Shown: piece after piece, positions 44,513 through 52,565 of the stretch | Layout of the letters: the number at the start of each line of letters is the position of its first letter | Numbering within the stretch: position 1 is the stretch's first letter | From: JBQTGK01 sp052400665 | Lineage (GTDB): Bacteria; Bacteroidota; Bacteroidia; Bacteroidales; Marinifilaceae | Reading direction: 5' to 3' (one strand) | DNA: 64,000 nucleotides | Assembly (NCBI GenBank): GCA_052400665.1 | Contig: JBQTGK010000006.1 | Notes under the pieces: model-generated | Seen by the model: only the letters and a program-made list of their open reading frames with translations | Databases searched by the model: none | What the model was told of the DNA's origin: nothing | Position numbers and translations under genes: made by a program

Positions 44513-45908
44513 TGCCATATCAGAAATAAAAGGATTACAATATTTAACTGAAAAGTTAGACTTGAAATCGCCAATGGGAAAAAGATTCCTGTTGGATACT
44601 GAAATGCTGTATTCTGAAATTGATTTAAATGTTGAATTTTCTTTGTTAGAGCAATTTGTTCAACTTATTAAAGTAAATATTGAGACAAGTAAAGCGATTC
44701 AGAACGAGTTGTCTCACCTTAGAGATATTCGGGGTACTGTGGCCAACTTAAAAGTAAATTTAATTTTAGATGATGTTGAATTGTTTGAAATTAAGTCTTT
44801 TATAATGCACTCTCAGCGAATATTGAATTTGCAACGAGAATCAAAACAAGAGATTATAAAATTACCAAACTTCGCAGATCTCATTAAAATATTGGATCCG
44901 CAAAATTCGGGGATTCCTTCGTTTTATATTTATGATGATTACTCAGCAGAACTGGCCGAGGCAAGAAAGAATCTAAGAGTTGCTAAATCTGAGAATGGAA
45001 ACTCCGAGGATAAGTTGGAAGATTTGTTTACTAAAGCACATGAAATAGAACAGAAGGTTAGAGAAAATCTGTGTTTTCAGATAAAAAGTTTTGCCGATAA
45101 TTTGGGAGAGGCCTTAAAACAACTTGCACATTTAGATTTGTTAATCGCAAAGGCATTGCAGGCTATTAATATGAATTTTAATCGCCCACGCTTAATTCAG
45201 GGAACTACAAAATATAAAGGGATATTTAATCCTTTAATAAAAAATGAACTTCAAAAGCAGAATAAGAAATATCAGGATATTGATATTGAGATTCAAAAAT
45301 CAGTTTGCTTAATTACAGGAGCCAATATGGCAGGTAAAACTGTTGTATTAAGAACATTGGCGCTTTGTCAGTACCTATGTCAGTTCGGATTTTTTGTTCC
45401 AGCTGCATCGGCACAAATTAGTTTGGTTGATAAAATTATGATTTCGGTGGGCGATGAGCAATCAGAATTAAATGGTTTGTCATCTTTTGCATCCGAAATG
45501 ATGAACGTAAGCAAGATGCTCGAAGAGTCAAAAAATAATAACAACGTATTGATTTTAGTTGATGAATTGGCAAGAACAACAAATCCGGTAGAAGGATTAG
45601 CAATTGTAAATGCTCTTGCAGATATTTTTTATCAGAATAAAATTAGAAGTGTAATAACCACTCACTACAGTGGATTAAATTCTTATTTCAGAAAGTTACG
45701 GGTAAAAGGTTTGGATAAGGATTTTGGTAATAAAGTGATTACCCAAAAGAATATAAACAGTTATATGGATTATTCGTTGATAGAGGACAATACAGGGGAG
45801 GTTCCTCACGAAGCACTTCGAATTGCATCTTTATTAGGAATTGATAAAGAGATTATAGAAGGAGCTAAAAATCAATTGAATAAAGAAGCTAGTATTAATA
45901 GGAATTAG
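44493..45908 (+). CDS. kamC: KamC-like MutS-type ATPase of lysine fermentation clusters
   Basis: A MutS-domain V ATPase without mismatch-recognition domains. The 471-residue protein has a helical N-terminal half (about 1-250) resembling the MutS lever/clamp. The ATPase follows: Walker A GANMAGKT (276-283), Walker B ILVDELARTTNP (Asp357, Glu358), and THYSGL as the His switch. Similar MutS-like genes lie next to B12-dependent aminomutases (kamDE, oraSE) in anaerobes. DNA repair is unlikely given the fixed context. A chaperone or reactivase role for KamDE is inference. Confidence 0.8.
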   Translation: MRMKFRNAISEIKGLQYLTEKLDLKSPMGKRFLLDTEMLYSEIDLNVEFSLLEQFVQLIKVNIETSKAIQNELSHLRDIRGTVANLKVNLILDDVELFEIKSFIMHSQRILNLQRESKQEIIKLPNFADLIKILDPQNSGIPSFYIYDDYSAELAEARKNLRVAKSENGNSEDKLEDLFTKAHEIEQKVRENLCFQIKSFADNLGEALKQLAHLDLLIAKALQAINMNFNRPRLIQGTTKYKGIFNPLIKNELQKQNKKYQDIDIEIQKSVCLITGANMAGKTVVLRTLALCQYLCQFGFFVPAASAQISLVDKIMISVGDEQSELNGLSSFASEMMNVSKMLEESKNNNNVLILVDELARTTNPVEGLAIVNALADIFYQNKIRSVITTHYSGLNSYFRKLRVKGLDKDFGNKVITQKNINSYMDYSLIEDNTGEVPHEALRIASLLGIDKEIIEGAKNQLNKEASINRN

Positions 45909-45911
45909 ATG

Positions 45912-45967
45912 TTAGAAATGAGATTGATAAGGCATGAGTAAATCTTCTTGTTAAATCTCTAATCTAA
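45912..45967 (+). repeat. Hairpin spacer kamC-kamD
   Basis: TTAGAAATGAGATT (45912-45925) pairs imperfectly (11/14) with AATCTCTAATCTAA (45954-45967) around a 28-nt loop. Same vocabulary (ATGAGAT / ATCTCT) as the 50495-50563 hairpin. Confidence 0.45.
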
Positions 45968-45974
45968 AAGAAAA

Positions 45975-47543
45975 ATGGATAAATTGAATATGCAAAAGAG
46001 TAAACTAGGTCTTGACTTTGAAAAAGTGGGACACGCCAAAGAGGTGTCGAAGCGAATTGCAGACGATGTTCAGAATTTCGTAAACAACTACTCAACCGTA
46101 GCTGTTGAGCGTACTTTGTGTCGTCTTTTGGGAATCGATGGTGTCGATAATAATGAGGTGCCGCTTCCTAATATTGTGGTCGACGAATTAAAGGATAAAG
46201 GTGTGTTGAGCGAAGGAGTAATGTTCTTTTTAGGAAATGCTATTTTGGAAACAGGATTGAATCCACAGCAAATTGCCGAAAAAATTACTGCCGGAGAGCT
46301 CGATATTACGACTCTTCCTCTTCACTCTAAGGAAGAAATTGAAAAGGCAATTCAACCTTTTGTTGAAAAGAGCATTCATGTAATTAGAGATCGTAAAGCG
46401 AAACGAGATAATTATATTGATACTATTGGCGAAGGACCAAAACCATATTTATATGTAATCGTAGCAACGGGTAATATCTATGAAGATGTTGTTCAGGCCG
46501 AAGCGGCAGCTCGTCAGGGAGCCGATATTATTGCAGTAATTCGTACTACTGGTCAGTCTTTGCTTGATTATGTTCCTTATGGCGCTACCACCGAAGGTTT
46601 TGGTGGAACGGTTGCCACACAAGAGAATTTCCGAATCATGCGAACTGCCTTAGATAAGGTAGGGGAAGAAGAAGGTCGTTACATTCGCTTGTGTAATTAT
46701 TGTTCTGGTTTGTGTATGCCCGAAATTGCTGCTATGGGAGCAATTGAAGGTTTAGATGTGATGCTGAATGATGCATTGTATGGCATCCTTTTTCGCGATA
46801 TTAACATGCAACGTACCATTGTAGATCAGTACTTTTCGAGATTATTGAATGGATTTGCGGGTGTGATTATTAATACCGGAGAAGATAACTACTTAACTAC
46901 TGCTGATGCTTTCGATGAGGCGCATACCGTGTTGGCTTCCGATTTTATTAACGAGCAGCTGGCTTTGGTTGCAGGCTTACCCGAAGAACAAATGGGATTA
47001 GGTCATGCTTTTGAGATGAATCCCGATTTGGAAAATGGTTTCCTTTACGAGCTTGCTCAAGCACAAATGATCAGAGAAATTTTTCCTAAGGCTCCTCTAA
47101 AATATATGCCTCCAACAAAATTTATGACAGGTAATATTTTTAAAGGTCAGGTGCAGGATGCTTTATTTAATCAGATTTCAATTTGGACCGGACAAGGAAT
47201 TCAATTATTAGGAATGCTTACCGAAGCAATTCATACTCCTTTTATGTCGGACAGATACCTTTCTATCGAAAATGCTAAATATATCTTTAATAATATGAAG
47301 AATATTGGCGACGAAGTAGAATTTAAAGAAGGAGGTATTATTCGCCAAAGAGCGGCCAAGGTTCTCGATGATGCAACCGAATTAGTTGAGAAAATTGAGA
47401 AAGAAGGATTGTTTACTGCCCTTGAAAAAGGAATTTTTGCGGATATAAAACGTCCGAAAGATGGGGGTAAAGGATTAGATGGTGTTGTGGAAAAAGGAAG
47501 CAACTATTTTAATCCGTTTATCGAAATTTTGCATAAAAAGTAA
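45975..47543 (+). CDS. kamD: Lysine 5,6-aminomutase, alpha subunit
   Basis: With KamE, moves the terminal amino group of beta-lysine (or D-lysine) to C5 using adenosylcobalamin and PLP. The 522-residue subunit forms the TIM barrel that holds the radical chemistry. Signature stretches include VIRTTGQSLLDYVPYGATTEGFGGT and LCNYCSGLCMPEIA. Its length matches the roughly 517-residue clostridial alpha subunit. It is about 100 bp upstream of kamE, separated by a hairpin spacer. Confidence 0.96.
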   Translation: MDKLNMQKSKLGLDFEKVGHAKEVSKRIADDVQNFVNNYSTVAVERTLCRLLGIDGVDNNEVPLPNIVVDELKDKGVLSEGVMFFLGNAILETGLNPQQIAEKITAGELDITTLPLHSKEEIEKAIQPFVEKSIHVIRDRKAKRDNYIDTIGEGPKPYLYVIVATGNIYEDVVQAEAAARQGADIIAVIRTTGQSLLDYVPYGATTEGFGGTVATQENFRIMRTALDKVGEEEGRYIRLCNYCSGLCMPEIAAMGAIEGLDVMLNDALYGILFRDINMQRTIVDQYFSRLLNGFAGVIINTGEDNYLTTADAFDEAHTVLASDFINEQLALVAGLPEEQMGLGHAFEMNPDLENGFLYELAQAQMIREIFPKAPLKYMPPTKFMTGNIFKGQVQDALFNQISIWTGQGIQLLGMLTEAIHTPFMSDRYLSIENAKYIFNNMKNIGDEVEFKEGGIIRQRAAKVLDDATELVEKIEKEGLFTALEKGIFADIKRPKDGGKGLDGVVEKGSNYFNPFIEILHKK

Positions 47544-47544
47544 T

Positions 47545-47623
47545 AAGTATCAAGTTCAAAGTATCAAGTAATAATATCAGAAAATAAATTATCTAGATAT
47601 TCGACACTAAAGTCTTGATACTT
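47545..47623 (+). repeat. Hairpin spacer kamD-kamE with tandem left arms
   Basis: AAGTATCAAG occurs twice (47545-47554 and 47559-47568) and its exact complement CTTGATACTT once (47614-47623). Either left copy can pair with the right arm, giving two alternative hairpins in the space between the two aminomutase subunit genes. Confidence 0.6.
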
Positions 47624-47646
47624 CTTAAATATAAGGAGACAAAAAA

Positions 47647-48435
47647 ATGAGTGGAGGTCTTTATTCAACCGATTCCAACGATTTTGATAAAACCCTGGAT
47701 CTAACCAAAATTAAACCTTACGGAGATACCATGAACGATGGTAAAACCCAGGTTAGTTTTACTTTGCCTGTAGAAAAGGGCGAAGAAGCTATTGAGGCTG
47801 CTAAGCAAATGATGCGTAAAATGGGTTTTGAAAACCCTCAGGTGGTTATGGTACAGGAATTAATGGAAGGATTTACTTTTTTTAATTGCTACGGAAACTG
47901 TACTCACACTGTTGATTATACAGATATTCATGTGCCAAAAGTTGAATCTACAACTATGGATATGCATGAAACCGACGATTTTATAAAAGAAAATATTGGT
48001 CGCCCTATTCGTGTACTTGGTGCCAGCACAGGTACCGATGCTCACACAGTAGGTATCGATGCAATTATGAATATGAAAGGTTTTGCAGGTCATTATGGTT
48101 TGGAGAGATACGAAATGATGGAAGCCCTGAATATGGGTAGTCAGGTGCCAAACGAAGAATTTATTGCTAAAGCTATTGAGTTAGAAGCTGATGTTCTTTT
48201 GGTATCGCAAACAGTAACTCAGAAAGATGTTCATATTAAAAATTTAACCGAACTGGTAGAGCTTATGGAAGCTGAAGGATTACGCGATAAAGTAATCTTG
48301 ATTTGTGGCGGACCAAGAATCTCTCACGAACTTGCAAAAGAGTTGGGCTACGATGCAGGATTCGGAATGAACAAATATGCCGATGATGTTGCATCTTATG
48401 CAGCACAGGAATTAAGCAGAAGAATAAATGGATAG
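47647..48435 (+). CDS. kamE: Lysine 5,6-aminomutase, beta subunit
   Basis: B12- and PLP-binding subunit of the aminomutase. The 262-residue protein has an N-terminal dimerisation segment and a C-terminal Rossmann-like cobalamin domain. The cobalt ligand His133 (DAHTVG) and the PLP-lysine Lys144 (IMNMKG) fall at exactly the residue numbers known for the clostridial enzyme. GGPRISHELAKELGYDAGFG is part of the dimethylbenzimidazole pocket. A GGAG ribosome-binding site precedes the start by nine bases, unusually clear for this window. Confidence 0.97.
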   Translation: MSGGLYSTDSNDFDKTLDLTKIKPYGDTMNDGKTQVSFTLPVEKGEEAIEAAKQMMRKMGFENPQVVMVQELMEGFTFFNCYGNCTHTVDYTDIHVPKVESTTMDMHETDDFIKENIGRPIRVLGASTGTDAHTVGIDAIMNMKGFAGHYGLERYEMMEALNMGSQVPNEEFIAKAIELEADVLLVSQTVTQKDVHIKNLTELVELMEAEGLRDKVILICGGPRISHELAKELGYDAGFGMNKYADDVASYAAQELSRRING

Positions 48436-48454
48436 TATATAGTCACTTGCCGCT

Positions 48455-48520
48455 GGTCATTACTTGTCTTGATTTTAATGACCAATGACAAATTAACGAT
48501 TTGACTGGTGACTAATGACC
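48455..48520 (+). repeat. Hairpin spacer kamE-atoA
   Basis: GGTCATTA (48455-48462) is complementary to TAATGACC at 48476-48483 and again at 48513-48520, so two hairpins compete. Related words (CAATGAC, GGTGACTAATGACC) fill the whole 100-bp gap. Confidence 0.55.
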
Positions 48521-48535
48521 AATAACTAATAAGAC

Positions 48536-49198
48536 ATGGATAAAAAAGAAATCAGAGAGGTGATTGCTAAAAGATCTGCTCTCGAATTAAACAATGGAGA
48601 TGTAGTAAACCTGGGAATTGGATTACCTACTATCATTCCTAACTATGTGCCAGCTGATGTGAATGTTATTCTACAATCGGAAAATGGATTGCTGGGAATG
48701 GGTGCCGCTCCAGCTGAAGGAGAAGAAGATTCTGATTTTATTAATGCAGGAGGAGGATTCATTACCTGTGAAAAAGGCGCTAGTAGTTTCGATAGTTCTG
48801 TTTCTTTTGGAATTATTCGAGGGGGTCATGTTGATGTTACTTTTTTAGGTGCTTTGCAGGTAGACGAAAAAGGAAATCTTGCGAACTGGATTATTCCTGG
48901 TAAAAAGACACCTGGTATGGGTGGAGCTATGGACCTAATTGTTGGAGCCAAACGAGTGATTCTTTCTATGGAACACACTGCAAGAGGAAATCATAAAATT
49001 ATGAGCAACTGCAATCTTCCTTTAACTGCTGCCGGTCAGGTTGATATGATTATTACCGAAATGGGTGTAATGAAAATAGTACCTGAAGGAATCCTGTTAA
49101 AGGAATACAATCCTGTTTTTACCATAGAGCAAATTCAGGAAGCTACTGATGCAAAATTGATTATTGCTGAGGATTTAATTGAAATGAGAGTGGCGTAG
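48536..49198 (+). CDS. atoA: Acyl-CoA:acetoacetate CoA-transferase, subunit B
   Basis: Catalytic subunit partnering AtoD. The 220-residue protein has the family I motif SENGLLGMG, whose Glu49 forms the glutamyl-CoA thioester, and the GGGFITCEKGAS and IPGKKTPGMGGAMDL segments. It releases butyrate while activating the acetoacetate made by Kce, which saves ATP. The two subunit genes bracket the aminomutase genes instead of being adjacent. Confidence 0.93.
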   Translation: MDKKEIREVIAKRSALELNNGDVVNLGIGLPTIIPNYVPADVNVILQSENGLLGMGAAPAEGEEDSDFINAGGGFITCEKGASSFDSSVSFGIIRGGHVDVTFLGALQVDEKGNLANWIIPGKKTPGMGGAMDLIVGAKRVILSMEHTARGNHKIMSNCNLPLTAAGQVDMIITEMGVMKIVPEGILLKEYNPVFTIEQIQEATDAKLIIAEDLIEMRVA

Positions 49199-49214
49199 TT
49201 CATGAGTTTGTGTA

Positions 49215-49228
49215 TTCGTAATTACGAA
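49215..49228 (+). repeat. Palindrome in the atoA-thiolase spacer
   Basis: TTCGTAATTACGAA is a perfect 14-bp palindrome. The rest of the 90-bp spacer is made of AATTCA / ATCAC / ACAAA words repeated three or four times, a different dialect from the other spacers. Confidence 0.45.
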
Positions 49229-49288
49229 AATGCAAATTCATAATGAAACAAATTCACAATATCACGAATTTACAAAATCACAAAAATT

Positions 49289-50494
49289 ATGAGCAAAGTA
49301 TATATAGTTGCAGCTAAGCGTACTGCAATCGGAAAATTTTTAGGAGCTTTAACCCCAGTTAAACCAGCTGATTTAGCTTCTACAGTTATTAAAAATATTG
49401 TTGAAGAAACAGGTATCGATACATCGAAATTAGATGAGGTGGTTGTGGGAAATATTCTAAGTGCCGGACAGGGGCAGGGAATTGCTCGACAGGCTTCCAT
49501 TAACGCCGGTATTCCTCAGGAAGTTCCAGCTTATGGAATTAATATGATCTGTGGATCGGGAATGAAATCTATTAATTTAGCTTATACAAATATTAAAGCT
49601 GGAGAAGCAAATATGATTCTTGCCGGAGGTACAGAAAATATGTCGAATGCTGGTTTCGTAATGCCGGGAGCTGTGCGTACCGGACATAGAATGATGGAGC
49701 TGAAATCGGTCGATCACATGGTTTATGATGGTTTAACTGATGCTTTTGGAAAATATCACATGGGAATTACAGCAGAAAATATTGCTGACAAATATAATTT
49801 GACTCGCGAAGAGCAGGATGCTTTTGCTTTTGCTTCACAGCAAAAAGCAATGGCTGCTCAAGACAAAGGACATTTTGAAAATGAAATTGTTCCTGTTGAG
49901 ATCAAAACAAGAAAAGAAACCATCACTTTCGATGCTGATGAATTTATTAACAGAAGAACCAGCGAAGAAAAACTTAGCGGATTGCGCCCAGCATTTAAGA
50001 AAGATGGAACTGTAACTGCCGGTAATGCTTCTGGTATTAACGATGGTGCTGCATTTGTATTACTTGCATCAGAAGAAGCAGTAAAGGAGCATAATTTAAC
50101 TCCTCTTGCCGAAATTGTAGCAACCGGCCAAGGTGGTGTTGATCCTGCAATTATGGGTATGGGACCAGTTCCTGCTGTAGCTAATGTTTTGAAAAAAGCT
50201 GATATGAAACTAGAACAAATGGAAGTTCTGGAACTGAACGAAGCTTTTGCATCTCAATCATTAGGAGTGGTTAAGCAATTGTGCGAAGAACATGCTGTTA
50301 ATCCAGATTTCTTTAAAGAAAAATGTAATGTAAATGGTGGTGCTATTGCTTTAGGTCATCCTATTGGTGCTTCAGGTGCTCGTATTACAGTTAGCTTACT
50401 ACACGAAATGAAACGAAGCGGAAATGAGTATGGCCTGGCTTCGCTTTGTATTGGTGGAGGAATGGGAACTGCAATTATTTTGAAAAATGTATAA
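49289..50494 (+). CDS. atoB: Acetyl-CoA C-acetyltransferase (thiolase)
   Basis: Splits acetoacetyl-CoA into two acetyl-CoA, or the reverse. The 401-residue protein has the nucleophile Cys88 (ICGSGMKSI), His357 in ALGHPIGASGAR and Cys387 in LCIGGGMGTA, the complete thiolase II triad. In this cluster it processes acetoacetyl-CoA from AtoDA. One acetyl-CoA returns to the Kce step and one can give ATP through phosphotransacetylase and acetate kinase encoded elsewhere. Confidence 0.96.
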   Translation: MSKVYIVAAKRTAIGKFLGALTPVKPADLASTVIKNIVEETGIDTSKLDEVVVGNILSAGQGQGIARQASINAGIPQEVPAYGINMICGSGMKSINLAYTNIKAGEANMILAGGTENMSNAGFVMPGAVRTGHRMMELKSVDHMVYDGLTDAFGKYHMGITAENIADKYNLTREEQDAFAFASQQKAMAAQDKGHFENEIVPVEIKTRKETITFDADEFINRRTSEEKLSGLRPAFKKDGTVTAGNASGINDGAAFVLLASEEAVKEHNLTPLAEIVATGQGGVDPAIMGMGPVPAVANVLKKADMKLEQMEVLELNEAFASQSLGVVKQLCEEHAVNPDFFKEKCNVNGGAIALGHPIGASGARITVSLLHEMKRSGNEYGLASLCIGGGMGTAIILKNV

Positions 50495-50563
50495 ATAGAA
50501 ATGAGATTCTAGATATGAGAAATGAGAAAATCTCACATCTAATATCTCACATCTCAAATCTAT
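50495..50563 (+). repeat. 69-nt imperfect hairpin filling the thiolase-bcd spacer
   Basis: Begins right after the thiolase stop codon. Two 33-nt arms (50495-50527 and 50531-50563) pair at 25 of 33 positions around a 3-nt loop (AAA). Both arms are built from ATGAGA / TCTCAT-like words. The right arm contains the 19-mer also found at 41173. Confidence 0.65.
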
Positions 50564-50571
50564 ATTAAAGA

Positions 50572-51711
50572 ATGGATTTTAGCTTAACAAAAGAACAAAT
50601 GTTGTTTCAGCAAATGATAAAGGATTTTGCTGAAAGAGAGGTAAAGCCGTTGGCTGCTGAAGTAGATGAACAGGAACGTTTCCCGATTGAAACAGTAGAG
50701 AAGATGGCTAAGATTGGAATCATGGGCATTCCAATTCCTAAACAATACGGTGGTGCTGGCGGAAATAATGTAATGTACTCTATGGCTGTTGAAGAATTAT
50801 CGGCAGTTTGTGCTACTACAGGTGTTATTGTATCGGCTCACACTTCATTGTGTGCTGCTCCTATTATGGAGAATGGAACCGAAGCTCAAAAACAAAAGTA
50901 TCTTCCAAAACTTGCTTCTGGTGAGTGGATTGGTGCTTTTGGATTGACTGAACCTAATGCAGGAACCGATGCTGCAGGTCAACAAACAATGGCAGTTGAG
51001 GACCGTGATAACTATATTATTAATGGTAGTAAAATTTTTATTACTAATGCCGAATTTGCTCACGTTTACGTGATTTTTGCAATGACCGATAAATCGAAAG
51101 GTACTCGAGGGATTTCTGCTTTTATTATTGAAAAAGGAACTCCTGGTTTCTCTATCGGTAAAAAAGAGAAGAAAATGGGTATTCGTGGTTCAGCAACCTG
51201 CGAATTAATTTTCGAAAACGTAGTGCTTCCAAAAGAGAACATGCTTGGAAAATTGAACAAAGGGTTCGGTATTGCCATGAAAACACTTGATGGTGGTCGT
51301 ATTGGTATTGCTGCTCAAGCTTTGGGAATTGCTCAGGGAGCTATTGATGAAACTGTGAAATATGTGAAGGAGAGAAAACAGTTCGGACGTTCAATTTCTG
51401 GTTTTCAGAATACACAGTTCCAGTTAGCAGATATGAATACCAAAACCGAAGCTTCGCGTATGTTGGTTCGTAAGGCTGCTTATAAAAAAGATGCTAAAAT
51501 TCCTTATTCTGTTGATGCTGCAATGTGTAAACTTTATGCTGCCGAAACTGCTATGGAAGTTACCAATAAAGCAGTTCAGCTTCATGGTGGATACGGATAT
51601 ACAAGAGAATATCCTGTTGAGCGTATGATGCGTGATGCAAAAATTACCGAGATTTACGAGGGAACATCAGAAGTTCAGAAAATGGTAATTTCAGCGAACA
51701 TGTTGAAATAA
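50572..51711 (+). CDS. bcd: Butyryl-CoA dehydrogenase
   Basis: Reduces crotonyl-CoA to butyryl-CoA with electrons from ETF. The 379-residue acyl-CoA dehydrogenase has the FAD/substrate signature GAFGLTEPNAGTDA and the C-terminal catalytic Glu363 in IYEGTSEVQ, the short-chain position. It is followed 59 bp later by etfB and etfA, as in anaerobes where the Bcd-Etf complex bifurcates electrons to ferredoxin. Bifurcation itself is inferred. Confidence 0.95.
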   Translation: MDFSLTKEQMLFQQMIKDFAEREVKPLAAEVDEQERFPIETVEKMAKIGIMGIPIPKQYGGAGGNNVMYSMAVEELSAVCATTGVIVSAHTSLCAAPIMENGTEAQKQKYLPKLASGEWIGAFGLTEPNAGTDAAGQQTMAVEDRDNYIINGSKIFITNAEFAHVYVIFAMTDKSKGTRGISAFIIEKGTPGFSIGKKEKKMGIRGSATCELIFENVVLPKENMLGKLNKGFGIAMKTLDGGRIGIAAQALGIAQGAIDETVKYVKERKQFGRSISGFQNTQFQLADMNTKTEASRMLVRKAAYKKDAKIPYSVDAAMCKLYAAETAMEVTNKAVQLHGGYGYTREYPVERMMRDAKITEIYEGTSEVQKMVISANMLK

Positions 51712-51770
51712 GGATTTAATTATATGTACGGGCATGACATGTTTGTATTGTTTAAATAAAATCAAAAGAA

Positions 51771-52556
51771 ATGAAAATAGTTGTCTGTATTAAGCAGGTA
51801 CCGGATACAACCGAAATAAAAATAGATCCAAAAACGGGTACTTTAATTCGTGATGGAGTGCCAAGTATTATGAATCCCGATGATAAGAGTGGTTTGGAAA
51901 TGGCACTTCAATTAAAAGATGAAAAAGGAGCTCATGTTACTGTAATTACCATGGGACCACCTCAGGCCGATTTAATTCTTCGTGAGGCCTTTGCAATGGG
52001 AGTTGATCGTGCAATTCATTTATCAGATAGAAAATTTGCCGGAGCAGATACTTTGGCTACTTCACACGCTTTGGCTGGTGCATTAAGAAAGCTCGATTTT
52101 GATCTTTTAATTACAGGTCGTCAGGCAATTGATGGTGATACTGCTCAGGTAGGCCCTCAAATTGCTGAACATCTTGATTTACCTCAGGTATCTTATCTTG
52201 AAGATTTAAAATTTGATGGCGTTAAGACATTCACTATGAAACGTCATATCGAAGAAGGATATCAAATGCTGGAGGTGGAAGCACCTTGTGTGGTAACTGT
52301 TCTTTCATCGGCAAATACGCCTCGTTATATGAATGTGGGTGGAATTGTTGATGCTTACCAGAAAGAAGTTGAAGTTTGGGGATTCAACGAAATTGAAGTT
52401 GATGAGAAGAATCTGGGCTTAAAAGGTTCTCCAACAAGTGTACACAAAGCATTTGCCCGCGGTTTAAAACCAGCAGGAGAATTGTACGAAGTAGAGACCG
52501 ATGAGGCCGTAGGAATCATCATCAAGAAATTAAAAGAGAAATTCATTCTAAACTAA
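51771..52556 (+). CDS. etfB: Electron transfer flavoprotein, beta subunit
   Basis: Small subunit of the ETF that passes electrons to or from Bcd. The 261-residue protein begins with MKIVVCIKQVPDTTEIKID and carries DLLITGRQAIDGDTAQVGPQ, both ETF-beta signatures, with an intact nucleotide-site region. Length and the pairing with bcd resemble clostridial bifurcating ETFs. The ten-base gap to etfA shows co-transcription. Confidence 0.95.
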   Translation: MKIVVCIKQVPDTTEIKIDPKTGTLIRDGVPSIMNPDDKSGLEMALQLKDEKGAHVTVITMGPPQADLILREAFAMGVDRAIHLSDRKFAGADTLATSHALAGALRKLDFDLLITGRQAIDGDTAQVGPQIAEHLDLPQVSYLEDLKFDGVKTFTMKRHIEEGYQMLEVEAPCVVTVLSSANTPRYMNVGGIVDAYQKEVEVWGFNEIEVDEKNLGLKGSPTSVHKAFARGLKPAGELYEVETDEAVGIIIKKLKEKFILN

Positions 52557-52565
52557 TTTATAGCC

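Noticed and set aside
47545..47568. Tandem AAGTATCAAG copies as a CRISPR or satellite array
   Set aside because: Only two 10-bp copies with no spacers and no cas genes; better explained as a hairpin arm duplicated.
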